Assembly: GCF_028421645.1 (NCBI RefSeq)
Contig: NZ_CP116887.1
Span: forward strand, 4,917,255-4,981,254
Direction of reading: 5' to 3'
DNA: 64,000 nt
Source: Aneurinibacillus sp. Ricciae_BoGa-3
GTDB taxonomy: Bacteria > Bacillota > Bacilli > Aneurinibacillales > Aneurinibacillaceae
Positions 55,453 through 64,000 of this stretch are shown piece after piece. How positions within the stretch are numbered: position 1 is the first letter of the stretch; every line of letters begins with the position of its first letter. The notes below the pieces were generated by a model. It saw nothing but the letters and a program-made list of their open reading frames with translations. It was not told the DNA's origin and made no database searches. The translations under genes were made by a program, and so were the position numbers.

Positions 55453-56280
55453 TCACTCCGATTTGGGCTTTGGTATTTTGATGACAATTTGATAAAAGTC
55501 ATCAAGTTCCTCTTCCTCTGTTTCTATGGACAGACCACTCTGCACGACCATATCAACTGATTGACGGACTGTATTAATAGCCAGCCGCATATCCTTTGAA
55601 AACGAGCGGCGCTTCTTCTTCTGGCCCGCCTTTTCAGCATCAAGCAAGTTTTTAATCCGCTGCTCAGTCTGTTTAACATTCCATTGTTTATTTAAAATCT
55701 CCTGAAGAACTTTTAACTGAAGCCCATTTTCCTTTAATACAAGCATGGCTCTGGCATGGCGCTCTGAAATTTTTCGTGTCAGTAGTGCGTCCTGTACAGC
55801 TACCGGAAGCTGGAGCAGCCTCAGTTTATTTGCAATGGTTGATTGTCCCTTACCCAGCTGCTGTGCAAGCCGTTCCTGCGTCAAGCCATGAAGAGCAATT
55901 AATTTTTGATAAGCAAAAGCCTCTTCAATTGGTGTCAGTCCTTCTCTTTGCAAGTTTTCAATTAAAGCAATAGAAGCAGCTTGTTCATCATTAAACTCCT
56001 TCACAATCACAGGGATACTTTCCATACCCAGTTTGCTAACAGCTCGCCAACGGCGCTCCCCGGCTATGATTTCAAACTTTCCGTTTCGTTCACGCACGAC
56101 AATTGGCTGAATCACGCCGTGTATTTTTATGGTTTTACACAGCTCATCAATCCGTTCATCGTCAAAAATCGTTCGCGGTTGATATGGATTGGGGACAATC
56201 TGGTCAACCGGCAGCTGTCGAATTTCTTCGTGTCCTACTCGATCGGTTAAGCCAAATAAACGAGCAAACTGATCCTTCAT
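55453..56280 (-). CDS. noc: nucleoid occlusion protein Noc
   Basis: 275 aa ParB paralogue. The short N-terminal sequence [15 protein letters not shown] is the membrane-targeting amphipathic helix typical of Noc, followed by [29 protein letters not shown] and the [21 protein letters not shown]. It blocks division over the nucleoid via its own sites. Position next to rsmG is diagnostic. Start ATG 56280 after GGTGGTG. Its C-terminal domain is intact, unlike that of spo0J. Confidence 0.95.
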   Translation of the reverse strand: MKDQFARLFGLTDRVGHEEIRQLPVDQIVPNPYQPRTIFDDERIDELCKTIKIHGVIQPIVVRERNGKFEIIAGERRWRAVSKLGMESIPVIVKEFNDEQAASIALIENLQREGLTPIEEAFAYQKLIALHGLTQERLAQQLGKGQSTIANKLRLLQLPVAVQDALLTRKISERHARAMLVLKENGLQLKVLQEILNKQWNVKQTEQRIKNLLDAEKAGQKKKRRSFSKDMRLAINTVRQSVDMVVQSGLSIETEEEELDDFYQIVIKIPKPKSE

Positions 56281-56352
56281 TCAGGATGACACCACCTAAT
56301 CTCTAACATTCCAAAATAATATATTCGCCAGTGTAATGGCTTTCTCCTTCCC

Positions 56353-56368
56353 TGTTCCACGTGAAACA
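56353..56368. promoter_or_regulatory. parS site between noc and rsmG
   Basis: Perfect TGTTCCACGTGAAACA, 73 bp upstream of the noc start. Second intact parS in the window. Confidence 0.97.
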
Positions 56369-56494
56369 ACTGGAAGTGGGATGAAAAACCGGATGCTTCG
56401 TTAGAAGCGTTGTGGTGTTCATCGATTTTTGGTTCTTTCCCTTTTGTGATCCTTTTCATCCTATCCTCTCCAGCACATCTTTTTGAGCAAAAAC

Positions 56495-56518
56495 AAACAG
56501 CCGGTTTCCCGGCTGTTT
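56495..56518 (-). terminator. rsmG terminator
   Basis: 10-bp stem AAACAGCCGG with CCGGCTGTTT (56495-56518), 4-base loop; on the minus strand followed by GTTTTTGC. Confidence 0.88.
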
Positions 56519-56535
56519 ACATTCTATATCAAAGC

Positions 56536-57252
56536 TTATAAAATTGGGCTGTTAGCTGGCGTTCCAGCTTTTCGCGGATACGCGCACGGCGTTTTCCCAT
56601 GCTTTCGTACAATAATAAGGTTCCGATCTGATTCTTCCTCTGGAAGTTGAAAACTTTCCACCTTCTCTGTACGGCCACCCAGCTTTTTTAAAGCCTTCTT
56701 TGCTTCATTTAGCTCCTCTTCTATCCCGGTAGCTTTCATCACAAGAAAGGCGCCATCCGGTTTCACAAGTGGCAGGCAGAGCTCCGCGAGTACATTTAAC
56801 CGGGCAACGGCACGGGCAGTTGCCAGATCGAATGTTTCCCGGTAAGCAAGATTTTGCCCGGCATCCTCCGCCCTGCTGTGCAGGAAAGTCACATCCTGAA
56901 GCTTTAACTCCTTACATACCTCTTCCAAAAAAAGCAGTCGCTTTTTTAAGGAATCAAGCACGGTAAGCGAAAGAGCAGGAAAACAGATTTTAAGCGGAAT
57001 ACCGGGAAACCCTGCACCTGAACCCACATCTATCATGCTTCCAACTTTTGTGAAATCATAATAAAAAGAAGGTGTTATCGAATCATAGAAATGTTTTTCA
57101 TATACTTGTTTCTTCTCGGTAATGCCAGTCAGGTTCATTTTTTCATTCCATTCAATAAGCAGCTCATAATACCGCTCAAACTGCGCAAGCATGTCTTCCG
57201 TGATGGTTATACCATGCTCAGCGGCAAGCTGTTGTAGCTTTCGTGCATCCAT
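56536..57252 (-). CDS. rsmG: 16S rRNA (guanine527-N7)-methyltransferase RsmG
   Basis: 238 aa. SAM motif MIDVGSGAGFPGIPLKI; before it, YELLIEWNEKMNLTGI. Methylates G527 of 16S rRNA; loss gives low-level streptomycin resistance. Follows mnmG by 11 bp. Start ATG 57252 after GGGGAG. Confidence 0.97.
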   Translation of the reverse strand: MDARKLQQLAAEHGITITEDMLAQFERYYELLIEWNEKMNLTGITEKKQVYEKHFYDSITPSFYYDFTKVGSMIDVGSGAGFPGIPLKICFPALSLTVLDSLKKRLLFLEEVCKELKLQDVTFLHSRAEDAGQNLAYRETFDLATARAVARLNVLAELCLPLVKPDGAFLVMKATGIEEELNEAKKALKKLGGRTEKVESFQLPEEESDRNLIIVRKHGKTPCAYPRKAGTPANSPIL

Positions 57253-57263
57253 CTATTTCTCCC

Positions 57264-59150
57264 CTAGTTCGCCACCCGGCGGTATGATTCAAGGTAAACA
57301 AGCAGCACGGATATATCCGCCGGTGTTACGCCTGAGACGCGGGAAGCCTGGCCAATGGAAAGTGGTTTCACCTTATCCAGTTTCTGCCTTGCTTCCATAG
57401 CCAGACCATGAATATTCATATAATCAAGATTTTCAGGGATGCGTTTTTTCTCCATTTTTTTCAGCCGCTCTACAGCCTGCAGCTGCTTCTTAATATATCC
57501 TTCATACTTGATTTGGATTTCTACCTGCTCAGCCACATCCTCCAGCACAGGAGTTTCTGCAGGTACAAGCGCTGAGATATGGCTATAAGTCACCTCTGGA
57601 CGTTTAAGCAGCGTATACGCGCTGTATGCATTGTCCAGTTCTTTCGAGCCAACTTGGCGCAGCATGGCCTGTACTTCAGGAGTTGGCGTTATTTTTGCAT
57701 TTTCAAGCCGCTCTTTTTCCTTTTCAATTTCCTCTTTCTTCTTGAGAAAGCGCTCATAACGTTCATCGCTAATAAGGCCAATTTCATGGCCGATTTCCGT
57801 TAGGCGAAGGTCAGCATTATCGTGTCTAAGTAGCAAACGGTACTCCGCACGCGAGGTCAAGAGACGATAAGGTTCGTTGGTGCCTTTTGTAACCAGATCA
57901 TCAATCAGAACGCCAATGTAGGCCTGAGATCTGTCCAGAATTACAGCCTCTTTTCTCTGCACTTTGCGCGCCGCATTGATGCCTGCCATTAACCCCTGCC
58001 CGGCAGCTTCCTCATAGCCAGATGTTCCATTGATCTGTCCGGCCGTAAATAGACCCGGTATTTTCTTCGTTTCAAGTGATGGCCATAGCTGGTCAGGAAC
58101 AATTGAATCATATTCAATCGCATAACCAGGGCGCATCATCCGCACATTCTCCAGACCGGATATAGAACGAAGAATGCCAAGCTGCACTTCTTCCGGCATA
58201 CTGGTGGACAGGCCTTGTACATATACTTCATCCGTATTTCGGCCTTCCGGTTCAAGAAAAATCTGATGGCGCGGCTTGTCGCTGAACCTAACAATCTTAT
58301 CCTCTATGGAAGGGCAGTAACGTGGGCCTGTTCCTTCAATAGCTCCCGAAAACATTGGCGCCCTGTGCAGGTTGCTATTGATGAGTTCCTGCGTATCTTG
58401 ACTTGTGTATGTTAGCCAGCATGGCAGCTGCTGGTCTAAAGGCAGAAATTCGGTTGTGTCATAAGAGAAAGCTCGTGGGACATCATCACCTGGCTGAATT
58501 TCAGTTTTGCTATAATCAATCGAATCACTATGCACCCGCGGCGGCGTTCCGGTTTTAAAACGGACAAGTTCAAACCCTAATTCTTTTAAGTGCTCAGCCA
58601 GTTTGACCGATGCCTTCATATTATTAGGCCCGCTCTCATACTGAAGTTCACCAATAATAATTTTTCCCCGCAGGTATGTGCCAGTGGTAATGACGACGGC
58701 TTTGGCCCGGTATTGCGCGCCTGTATTTGTGATTACACCGCGGCATTCCCCGTCTTCTATGATTAAACGTTCCACCATTGCCTGGCGAAGCGTTAGGTTT
58801 TCCGTTTTTTCCATCGTTTGCTTCATTGTATGCTGATACGAAAACTTATCTGCCTGTGCCCGCAGTGCATGCACAGCCGGCCCTTTTCCTGTATTAAGCA
58901 TCCGCATTTGAATATACGTTTTATCGATATTATGGGCCATTTCTCCGCCAAGTGCGTCGATCTCCCGAACAACATGCCCCTTAGCCGGCCCGCCTACTGA
59001 TGGATTGCACGGCATAAAGGCCACCGCGTCTAGATTAATCGTTAGGCAGAGTGTAGATGTACCCATGCGCGCGGCTGCAAGCGCTGCTTCCACGCCCGCA
59101 TGTCCGGCCCCAACGACAATAACATCGAATTCACCTGCTTGGTAACTCAC
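57264..59150 (-). CDS. mnmG: tRNA uridine-5-carboxymethylaminomethyl modification enzyme MnmG (GidA)
   Basis: 628 aa. FAD-binding [19 protein letters not shown] at the N-terminus; [36 protein letters not shown] and [17 protein letters not shown] follow. With MnmE it modifies the wobble U34 of several tRNAs. Start GTG 59150 after GAGGAGGAAAC. Confidence 0.98.
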   Translation of the reverse strand: MSYQAGEFDVIVVGAGHAGVEAALAAARMGTSTLCLTINLDAVAFMPCNPSVGGPAKGHVVREIDALGGEMAHNIDKTYIQMRMLNTGKGPAVHALRAQADKFSYQHTMKQTMEKTENLTLRQAMVERLIIEDGECRGVITNTGAQYRAKAVVITTGTYLRGKIIIGELQYESGPNNMKASVKLAEHLKELGFELVRFKTGTPPRVHSDSIDYSKTEIQPGDDVPRAFSYDTTEFLPLDQQLPCWLTYTSQDTQELINSNLHRAPMFSGAIEGTGPRYCPSIEDKIVRFSDKPRHQIFLEPEGRNTDEVYVQGLSTSMPEEVQLGILRSISGLENVRMMRPGYAIEYDSIVPDQLWPSLETKKIPGLFTAGQINGTSGYEEAAGQGLMAGINAARKVQRKEAVILDRSQAYIGVLIDDLVTKGTNEPYRLLTSRAEYRLLLRHDNADLRLTEIGHEIGLISDERYERFLKKKEEIEKEKERLENAKITPTPEVQAMLRQVGSKELDNAYSAYTLLKRPEVTYSHISALVPAETPVLEDVAEQVEIQIKYEGYIKKQLQAVERLKKMEKKRIPENLDYMNIHGLAMEARQKLDKVKPLSIGQASRVSGVTPADISVLLVYLESYRRVAN

Positions 59151-59184
59151 TTTTTGTTTCCTCCTCTGGCGTGGTAAACGCCTG

Positions 59185-60558
59185 CTATTTCCCTAAGCAA
59201 AATTGGGAAAAAATCTGATCTATCAAATCTTCACTCACGGTATCTCCCACAACTTCTCCAAGAAGCTCCCATGACCTGCGAATATCAAAAGCAACCATGT
59301 CCACAGGCAGACCGCTTTCCACCGCTTCATATGCCTCGCCAATAGCCGCGGATGCTTCCTTAAGCAGTTGAATATGACGGGCGTTGCTTACATACGTTAA
59401 ATCATCGTTTTGTATCTGTCCGGAGAAGAACATGCGGGCTATGGCTTCTTCCAGCTGATCAATGCCCTCTTCCTGCTTCACAGACATTGTAACAAGCGGA
59501 AGTTCAGAGACAAGCCCCTTCACTTCTTCCATGTTAATTTTTTGCGGTAAGTCTGTTTTATTTATAATGATGATGGCGTTCATCTGGTTCACCAGCCCCA
59601 GCAGCTCTCTGTCTTCTTCGGTAAGCTCTTCACCATAATTAAGCAGCAGAAGAATTAAATCGGCTTTCCCAAGCATTTCGCGGGATTTTTCTACACCGAT
59701 TTTTTCTACGATATCTTCGGTTTCACGAATGCCGGCCGTATCCACAAGCCGCAGTGGGATTCCTCTTATATTCACATACTCTTCTATAATATCACGAGTT
59801 GTACCCGGAATATCCGTTACGATTGCCTTCGCCTCCTGCAGCAGGCTGTTAAGCAACGAAGATTTTCCCACGTTTGGCCTTCCAACAATTACGGTAGACA
59901 AGCCCTCCCGTAATATTTTGCCCTGTGCCGCAGTCTGGAGAAGTTTTTGAATTTCACTTTGCACCCAGCGGCTTTTTTCCGACAACAGCCCTCTTGTTAA
60001 TTCATCCACATCATGTTCCGGATAATCAATAGTGACTTCAATATGGGCCATCAATTCCACAAGCTGGTGGCGCAGTTGTTTGATCAGTTGTGATAGCTTA
60101 CCCTGCACCTGGCCAACTGCAACTTTCATCGCTCTATCTGTTTTGGCCCGAATCAAATCAATGACCGCCTCCGCCTGGGAAAGGTCGATGCGCCCATTTA
60201 AAAAAGCCCGTTTTGTAAACTCTCCCGGTTCTGCGAGTCGCACATTCTGCTCCAAAACGAGATCCAGAACACGGTTAACAGAAACGATTCCCCCATGGCA
60301 ATTAATCTCTACCACATCTTCCCTGGTGAATGTCCGGGGGGCGCGCATTACAGAAACCATAACTTCTTCTATTACATTGTTTTCCTTATCAACAAGATGG
60401 CCATAGTGAATGGTATGACTATCCACAGTGGATAACGAATGCCGACCTTTAAATATTTTATCCACAGCTTTGATCGACTGAGGGCCGCTGACGCGAATAA
60501 TGGCAATGCCACCTTCACCCAGCGGTGTCGAGATCGCTGTAATTGTATCAAATTCCAT
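59185..60558 (-). CDS. mnmE: tRNA modification GTPase MnmE (TrmE)
   Basis: 457 aa. N-terminal folate-binding domain ([17 protein letters not shown]), a helical domain, an inserted G domain with [22 protein letters not shown] and NKTD, and the C-terminal FCLGK with the functional Cys. Partner of MnmG. The frame begins at 60582, but the ATG at 60558 is the family start; the ribosome site is weak (GGTG). Confidence 0.96.
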   Translation of the reverse strand: MEFDTITAISTPLGEGGIAIIRVSGPQSIKAVDKIFKGRHSLSTVDSHTIHYGHLVDKENNVIEEVMVSVMRAPRTFTREDVVEINCHGGIVSVNRVLDLVLEQNVRLAEPGEFTKRAFLNGRIDLSQAEAVIDLIRAKTDRAMKVAVGQVQGKLSQLIKQLRHQLVELMAHIEVTIDYPEHDVDELTRGLLSEKSRWVQSEIQKLLQTAAQGKILREGLSTVIVGRPNVGKSSLLNSLLQEAKAIVTDIPGTTRDIIEEYVNIRGIPLRLVDTAGIRETEDIVEKIGVEKSREMLGKADLILLLLNYGEELTEEDRELLGLVNQMNAIIIINKTDLPQKINMEEVKGLVSELPLVTMSVKQEEGIDQLEEAIARMFFSGQIQNDDLTYVSNARHIQLLKEASAAIGEAYEAVESGLPVDMVAFDIRRSWELLGEVVGDTVSEDLIDQIFSQFCLGK

Positions 60559-60640
60559 CCTATTCACCACGCAAAAAAGCATATTATTTTAAAGCTTTCC
60601 CTAAATGTATAGAATACCATACTTACACAATATTTGAGAA

Positions 60641-60999
60641 TAAGAATAAACACCGCGGACATGCCGCTCTGTCCTTTCCCCCCGCAGAAGTTTTTTCGGC
60701 CGCTTTCTGTCACGACGGGCGGACCGGCATTAGGGAATCTTGGTCAGTGGCAAGCGTAAGCGCAGGCAATGACCTTAGATTTCTTTTATTCCGTTTAGGT
60801 GCAACATCCGGGTATCGGGGTGATGGAGACAGGTTGCCGGTCTTTTTCGCCCTCTGTTCCAGACGCTCCTAAAGGGGAAAGAAAGGAGCTGGCATTGCCT
60901 CGCGATGTTTTTCTTTAGCATTTTGGGGACCATACGGTCCCCATTTAAAAAACAACAATTAATTTAACACCTTAACGTAACATATTATTTCTTTATTGA
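60641..60999 (+). repeat. dispersed palindromic element, copy E (longest, both ends)
   Basis: About 355 bp between mnmE and jag. Left end AAACACCGCGGACATGCC (from 60648) is an inverted repeat of 60891-60912 (GGCATTGCCTCGCGATG...). It carries both modules that are missing one each in A and C: the stem block 60742-60774 (GGTCAGTG/CAATGACC) and the ATGGAGACAGGTTGCCGG block. Hairpin GGGGACC-ATAC-GGTCCCC at 60925-60942. AT-rich tail to 60999 is shared with copy A. Confidence 0.88.
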
Positions 61000-61000
61000 C

Positions 61001-61026
61001 AAAAAAACCTCTCTAAACGAGAGGCT
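61001..61026 (-). terminator. jag terminator
   Basis: GCCTCTC-GTTTA-GAGAGG on the minus strand (CCTCTC 61008-61013 pairs with 61019-61024), then TTTTTTT. A TTATCCACA box (61027-61035, reverse) adjoins it. Confidence 0.9.
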
Positions 61027-61045
61027 TGTGGATAACTTTATTTTC

Positions 61046-61813
61046 TTATTTTCGCTTATAGCCAATGACCACATACCGATTCGGTTCCGTACCCTCACTG
61101 TGGGTTTCGATTCCTCCCCGGCCCTGGAGATAGCTATGAATAATTTTTCTCTCCGTCGCAGACATCGGTTCCAAGCGTACCGATCTGCGTGATTGGCTAA
61201 CCTGCCTGGCTAATCTTTCAGCCATCTGTTGAAGAGACTCTCTTCGCTTTGCCCGGTAATTCTCCGCATCCACAACAATGTGGATACGTTTATCGGAATA
61301 ACGATTCGCAACAATATTCACAAGATACTGCAGAGAATCCAACGTTTGGCCGTGTCGCCCTATAATGAGGCCCATGCCTTCGCCAGCAATGGTCAATACC
61401 CGGGTTCCGTCCTTCGTTACTTCTTCAACTCTCGCATCCAACTCCATCGTTTGAAGTATTTCTTCGAGAAACTTCCGACCTTCCTCAAAGGCATCCTTTT
61501 TGGTGAAATCGGAGGAAACAGCCTCAGCTGCATCGGACTGCATTGCAGCTGCAGGCTGTTTTTCTTCCTGTTTAGTTTCCTGCACCTCAGCCTTAACAAC
61601 TGGAATGCCTACTGGCTGTTTCTGTTTGGGTTGTTCATGCTCCACTATCGTGACTTCCACTTTCGCTTCTCGTACACCGATTAGACCAAAGAATCCTTTG
61701 CTCGGTTCTTCAAGCACACGGAACGTAACCTGTTCGCGACTGGCCCCCAGTTGTCGAAGCGCGCGGGCAATTGCATCCTCAACGGTTTTGCCTGTTGCGA
61801 TCACCGTATTCAC
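61046..61813 (-). CDS. jag: RNA-binding protein Jag/KhpB
   Basis: 255 aa. Jag-N domain (NTVIATGKTVEDAIARALRQLG), Gln/Ala-rich linker, KH domain with LIIGRHGQTLDSLQYLV (GxxG as GRHG), and R3H domain with LEPMSATERKIIHSYLQG. Binds RNA with KhpA and affects wall synthesis and division. Starts with GTG overlapping the yidC stop (GTGA). Confidence 0.96.
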   Translation of the reverse strand: MNTVIATGKTVEDAIARALRQLGASREQVTFRVLEEPSKGFFGLIGVREAKVEVTIVEHEQPKQKQPVGIPVVKAEVQETKQEEKQPAAAMQSDAAEAVSSDFTKKDAFEEGRKFLEEILQTMELDARVEEVTKDGTRVLTIAGEGMGLIIGRHGQTLDSLQYLVNIVANRYSDKRIHIVVDAENYRAKRRESLQQMAERLARQVSQSRRSVRLEPMSATERKIIHSYLQGRGGIETHSEGTEPNRYVVIGYKRK

Positions 61814-62586
61814 TTGCTAACGCCTCCCTTTGGAGCCGCTCCGGTATCCCTATTTCTATAGAGGAAATAGTTTTGAATTGTTGTGAAAATGTTCCCATAC
61901 ACCCAATACAGCGACAGTGCAGAAGGAAGAGAAATGGCGATTACAAAAATCATAACCGGCATCACATACGTCATCATTTTCATTTGCGGATTGTCGCCCA
62001 TGGCAGGGTTGTACCGCATCATAATTACTTGCTGCAAATACGTTGTCAGCCCGGCCAGAACCGGGAGAATATAATACGGATCCTTTGCACCGAGCTGCAG
62101 CCACAGAAAATCATGCTGTCTGATTTGGGCTGTCCGAATGATCGCATGATAAAACCCAAGCAGGATAGGCATCTGTATAAAAATCGGCAGGCATCCCGCA
62201 AGCGGATTAGCACCATGCAGCTGGTAAAGTTTCATCATTTCCTGCTGCTGCTTCTGCGGATCATTTTTATACTTTTCCTTAATTTTGTTCATCTCAGGCT
62301 GCAATTCCTGCATCTTCTTCTGGCTTTTGGTCTGCTTGATTGTAAGCGGTAAAATAACCAGGCGAACAAGAATGGTTACAATAAGAATAGCAATCCCGTA
62401 ACTTCCGCCAAAAGTTTCAGCCGAACGCTGCAGCAACCAGGACAGCGGAAAAACAATATATCGGTCCCATATTCCGCCGTTCGGATTTATTGGCAAGGGG
62501 TGGTTCGGGTTCGCCGCACTGCACCCGGCAGTAAGCAGGGCTATGCCCAGTACGAGCAACGTAATTTTAGCGCGCCGTGATAGCAA
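61810..62586 (-). CDS. yidC: membrane protein insertase YidC/SpoIIIJ (lipoprotein form)
   Basis: 258 aa. A TTG start at 62586 lies 8 bases after GGGAGG and gives a lipoprotein signal, MLSRRAKITLLVLGIALLTAGCSA, with lipobox LTAGC. The frame stays open to 62742 through yidD sequence, but that part lacks a start with a ribosome site. Five TM segments with YGIAILIVTILVRLVILPL (the conserved Arg of the groove) and QMPILLGFYHAI. Inserts membrane proteins; SpoIIIJ is needed for sigma-G activation in B. subtilis. Confidence 0.95.
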   Translation of the reverse strand: MLSRRAKITLLVLGIALLTAGCSAANPNHPLPINPNGGIWDRYIVFPLSWLLQRSAETFGGSYGIAILIVTILVRLVILPLTIKQTKSQKKMQELQPEMNKIKEKYKNDPQKQQQEMMKLYQLHGANPLAGCLPIFIQMPILLGFYHAIIRTAQIRQHDFLWLQLGAKDPYYILPVLAGLTTYLQQVIMMRYNPAMGDNPQMKMMTYVMPVMIFVIAISLPSALSLYWVYGNIFTTIQNYFLYRNRDTGAAPKGGVSK

Positions 62587-62605
62587 GAACAATTCCTCCC
62601 TGCAG

Positions 62606-62848
62606 CTATGTATTTTCTCTACAATCTTTATATGGAACTTCGTCAATTCCACCCGGGTGGAAAGGATGGCACCGCAAAATTCTTTTGAAAGCCATCCACC
62701 CACCATGTAGCGGGCCGTATCGTTCAATTGCTGTAATCGCATATTGCGAACAAGTTGGATAAAACCGGCACGTAGGGGGTTTCAACGGTGATAACCATTT
62801 ACGATAAAACTTAATAGTAGAAATGAAAAAGTTTTGAACGAGTCTCAC
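62606..62848 (-). CDS. yidD: membrane protein insertion efficiency factor YidD
   Basis: 80 aa. [27 protein letters not shown]... and [17 protein letters not shown] are diagnostic. Small amphipathic protein helping YidC. GTG start at 62848 overlaps the rnpA stop (GTGA). Ends 19 bp before yidC. Confidence 0.95.
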   Translation of the reverse strand: MRLVQNFFISTIKFYRKWLSPLKPPTCRFYPTCSQYAITAIERYGPLHGGWMAFKRILRCHPFHPGGIDEVPYKDCRENT

Positions 62849-63210
62849 GAAATATTCCCCTGTTTCTTACTGGTTGTGAACAGCTTGGCCTTTCTCAAGC
62901 AGTGATAAAGACTGTCGCGAAACTCCGCATACTCCAGCTCGACAGCGGGCAAGCGGCAAATTACGATAACATCATAGGAAGGTTTCATTTCATCAGTACG
63001 AGCCCGGATTGCTTCTTTAATGTATCTTCGAATGCGGTTCCGTGTGACGGCATTGCCCATCTTTTTACTGACAGACACACCTACCCGAAAAGAATCCTGA
63101 TCCTTCTTTTCCATGAAGTAAACGACAAACTGCCGGTTAGCAATGGACTTGCCTTTTTTAAATACTTCCTGGAACTCTTCATTTTTTCGCAGACGATTCT
63201 CCCGATACAA
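62845..63210 (-). CDS. rnpA: ribonuclease P protein component
   Basis: 121 aa. [34 protein letters not shown] (the RNR helix) identify it. Protein subunit of RNase P, tRNA 5' maturation. No ATG is available: a TTG at 63210 gives [14 protein letters not shown]..., 8 bases after AAGGAAG, and fits the family length; the frame also opens with a TTG at 63255. Confidence 0.92.
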   Translation of the reverse strand: MYRENRLRKNEEFQEVFKKGKSIANRQFVVYFMEKKDQDSFRVGVSVSKKMGNAVTRNRIRRYIKEAIRARTDEMKPSYDVIVICRLPAVELEYAEFRDSLYHCLRKAKLFTTSKKQGNIS

Positions 63211-63264
63211 GGGGTACACTTCCTTAAACTCGTTCAAATTTATAGAACTTGCCAAACTGTAGAA

Positions 63265-63286
63265 AAGGCCACTATCGAGTGGCCTT
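63265..63286 (-). terminator. attenuator-like hairpin between rpmH and rnpA
   Basis: Perfect 9-bp stem AAGGCCACT (63265-63273) with 63278-63286, 4-base loop, then TTTTC on the minus strand. It includes the rpmH stop codon and would limit read-through into rnpA. Confidence 0.75.
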
Positions 63287-63419
63287 AAGCTGACAGTACT
63301 TTTCTTCCTTTTCTACGACGGTTCGCAATAACCTTGCGGCCGTTTTTTGTGCTCATACGCGCGCGGAAGCCGTGAACTTTACTACGTTTACGGTTATTGG
63401 GATTGTATGTTGGTTTCAT
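63285..63419 (-). CDS. rpmH: 50S ribosomal protein L34
   Basis: 44 aa: [20 protein letters not shown], then [20 protein letters not shown]. Very basic, the exact L34 length. Start ATG 63419 after GAGGAGG. First gene left of oriC, as in nearly all Firmicutes. Confidence 0.97.
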   Translation of the reverse strand: MKPTYNPNNRKRSKVHGFRARMSTKNGRKVIANRRRKGRKVLSA

Positions 63420-63525
63420 TAAATATTCCACCTCCTCGTGAAGGTTCCGCCCATTTCAATAGACAGTCTAGATTATTATATAGTTCAATTCCCCAAATGT
63501 CAAGTCGCTTCAATAAAGCTCTTGT

Positions 63526-63893
63526 TTATCCACACCATTCTATTTCCCAACTCGATTGTGAACAACTTTTATTTCCCGTGAATTTTGTCGACAGGCGGGA
63601 AATAAGGTTATTCACAAAATCTAGTGCTGTGAATATTATAGCCCCACAACTTGTAGACTTTGTGGATAAGTAATAAAAAATCATTGCGGCACACCGCTTT
63701 TTTTGCTATCATATCTTTGTTTTAACCCGTGGATAACTCTATTATACAATTATCTTTATCCACAGCCTGTGGATAAAATTGTGGACATTTATTAAGAGGT
63801 GTGGAAAACCACCTCGCGTTTTTTGTGGATATTGTCGAAAAAGGTCTGGGACTACATACAGAATGCGACATTTGCAAAAAATAGTTATCCACA
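63526..63893. other. oriC: oriC: DnaA-box array upstream of dnaA
   Basis: Perfect TTATCCACA boxes at 63526-63534 (+), 63661-63669 (-), 63756-63764 (+), 63768-63776 (-) and 63885-63893 (+); TTATTCACA at 63608-63616 (+); one-mismatch boxes at 63628-63636, 63728-63736 and 63824-63832. The pair at 63756/63768 is a head-to-head couple. Corresponds to the incA/B-type boxes before dnaA. AAGAAGGGGGAG at 63984-63995 looks like the dnaA ribosome site, so the gene should begin just beyond base 64000. Confidence 0.93.
63571..63584. promoter_or_regulatory. Noc-box-like sequence inside oriC
   Basis: ATTTCCCGTGAATT, 12 of 14 matches to ATTTCCCGGGAAAT. Next to a DnaA box. Low confidence. Confidence 0.3.
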
Positions 63894-64000
63894 GATAATA
63901 AATTGTTATGTATCCATCATTAAGAAGGAATTCACGACTTCTTCTTATTCATACATGTACGATGGCAGCCGAATCCGCACAAAGAAGAAGGGGGAGAAAA

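Noticed and set aside
8685..60999. Dispersed element as a coding gene
   Set aside because: Short frames over the copies differ in phase, start and end, and block losses are not multiples of three.
61810..62742. yidC starting at 62742
   Set aside because: This would overlap most of yidD and precede the lipoprotein signal; the TTG at 62586 has the ribosome site.
63690..63712. GCGG-CACA-CCGC followed by T-run in oriC as a terminator
   Set aside because: The stem has only four pairs and no transcript is expected to end there.
1..64000. tRNA, rRNA or CRISPR loci
   Set aside because: I saw no cloverleaf, rRNA-like block or regularly spaced direct repeats. The repeats found are dispersed and palindromic.

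Overview
The window is the chromosomal origin region of a low-to-moderate GC, endospore-forming Bacillales bacterium. The sporulation genes (H-type SASP, YyaC, SpoIIIJ/YidC-Jag, a Spo0E-like phosphatase), the WalRK operon with its YycHIJ/HtrC tail, and the order rpmH-rnpA-yidD-yidC-jag-mnmE-mnmG-rsmG-noc-soj-spo0J match the left flank of oriC in Bacillus-type genomes. The mixed gene content suggests the Paenibacillaceae / Aneurinibacillus-Brevibacillus neighbourhood; this is inference only. dnaA itself should start just right of base 64000: the last bases look like its ribosome binding site, and a dense array of DnaA boxes fills 63500-63900.

Layout. 1-8556: metabolic and accessory genes (odhA 3' part, odhB, a FAD-Rieske oxidoreductase, a secreted DUF3298-type protein, an MFS drug exporter, sspH, a GNAT acetyltransferase). 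8685-15238: RNA polymerase recycling motor helD and a heterodimeric ABC exporter. 15522-25243: a Spo0E-like protein, a two-gene glycosyltransferase cassette, a TPR-like orphan, an amidase plus MFS transporter, a secreted SPOR-phosphodiester glycosidase and an ICMT-like membrane methyltransferase. 25264-27346: a plasmid-type ParMR actin segregation cassette. 27347-41061: the conserved core rlmH, a DnaA-box cluster, a CxxH/CxxC protein, htrC, walJIHKR, purA, dnaB, rplI, gdpP, then yybS to 42053. 42216-44665: a decayed glycosylation cluster (three broken genes). 44841-53515: rpsR-ssb-rpsF, ychF, a chemoreceptor, DUF951, mscS, yyaC, DUF554, a cysteine desulfurase. 53806-64000: spo0J, soj, noc, rsmG, mnmG, mnmE, jag, yidC, yidD, rnpA, rpmH and oriC. 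Most core genes are on the minus strand, co-directional with the leftward fork.

The most notable points are these. (i) spo0J (parB) has the normal full-length reading frame of 283 codons but carries one in-frame amber codon that would remove the C-terminal dimerisation domain. (ii) The same chromosome arm encodes an actin-like ParM and a ParR-like adaptor, flanked by repeats that could be a centromere. (iii) A family of dispersed intergenic elements (about 60-360 bp, six copies or fragments, all in the same orientation) has inverted terminal repeats and hairpins that are kept by compensatory changes between copies; I know of no name for it. (iv) A chromosomal-type DnaA-box cluster lies beside rlmH. 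(v) A glycosylation locus with three adjacent disrupted genes is visibly decaying.

All calls are from reading the sequence. Nothing was searched against a database, so family names rest on motif recognition.
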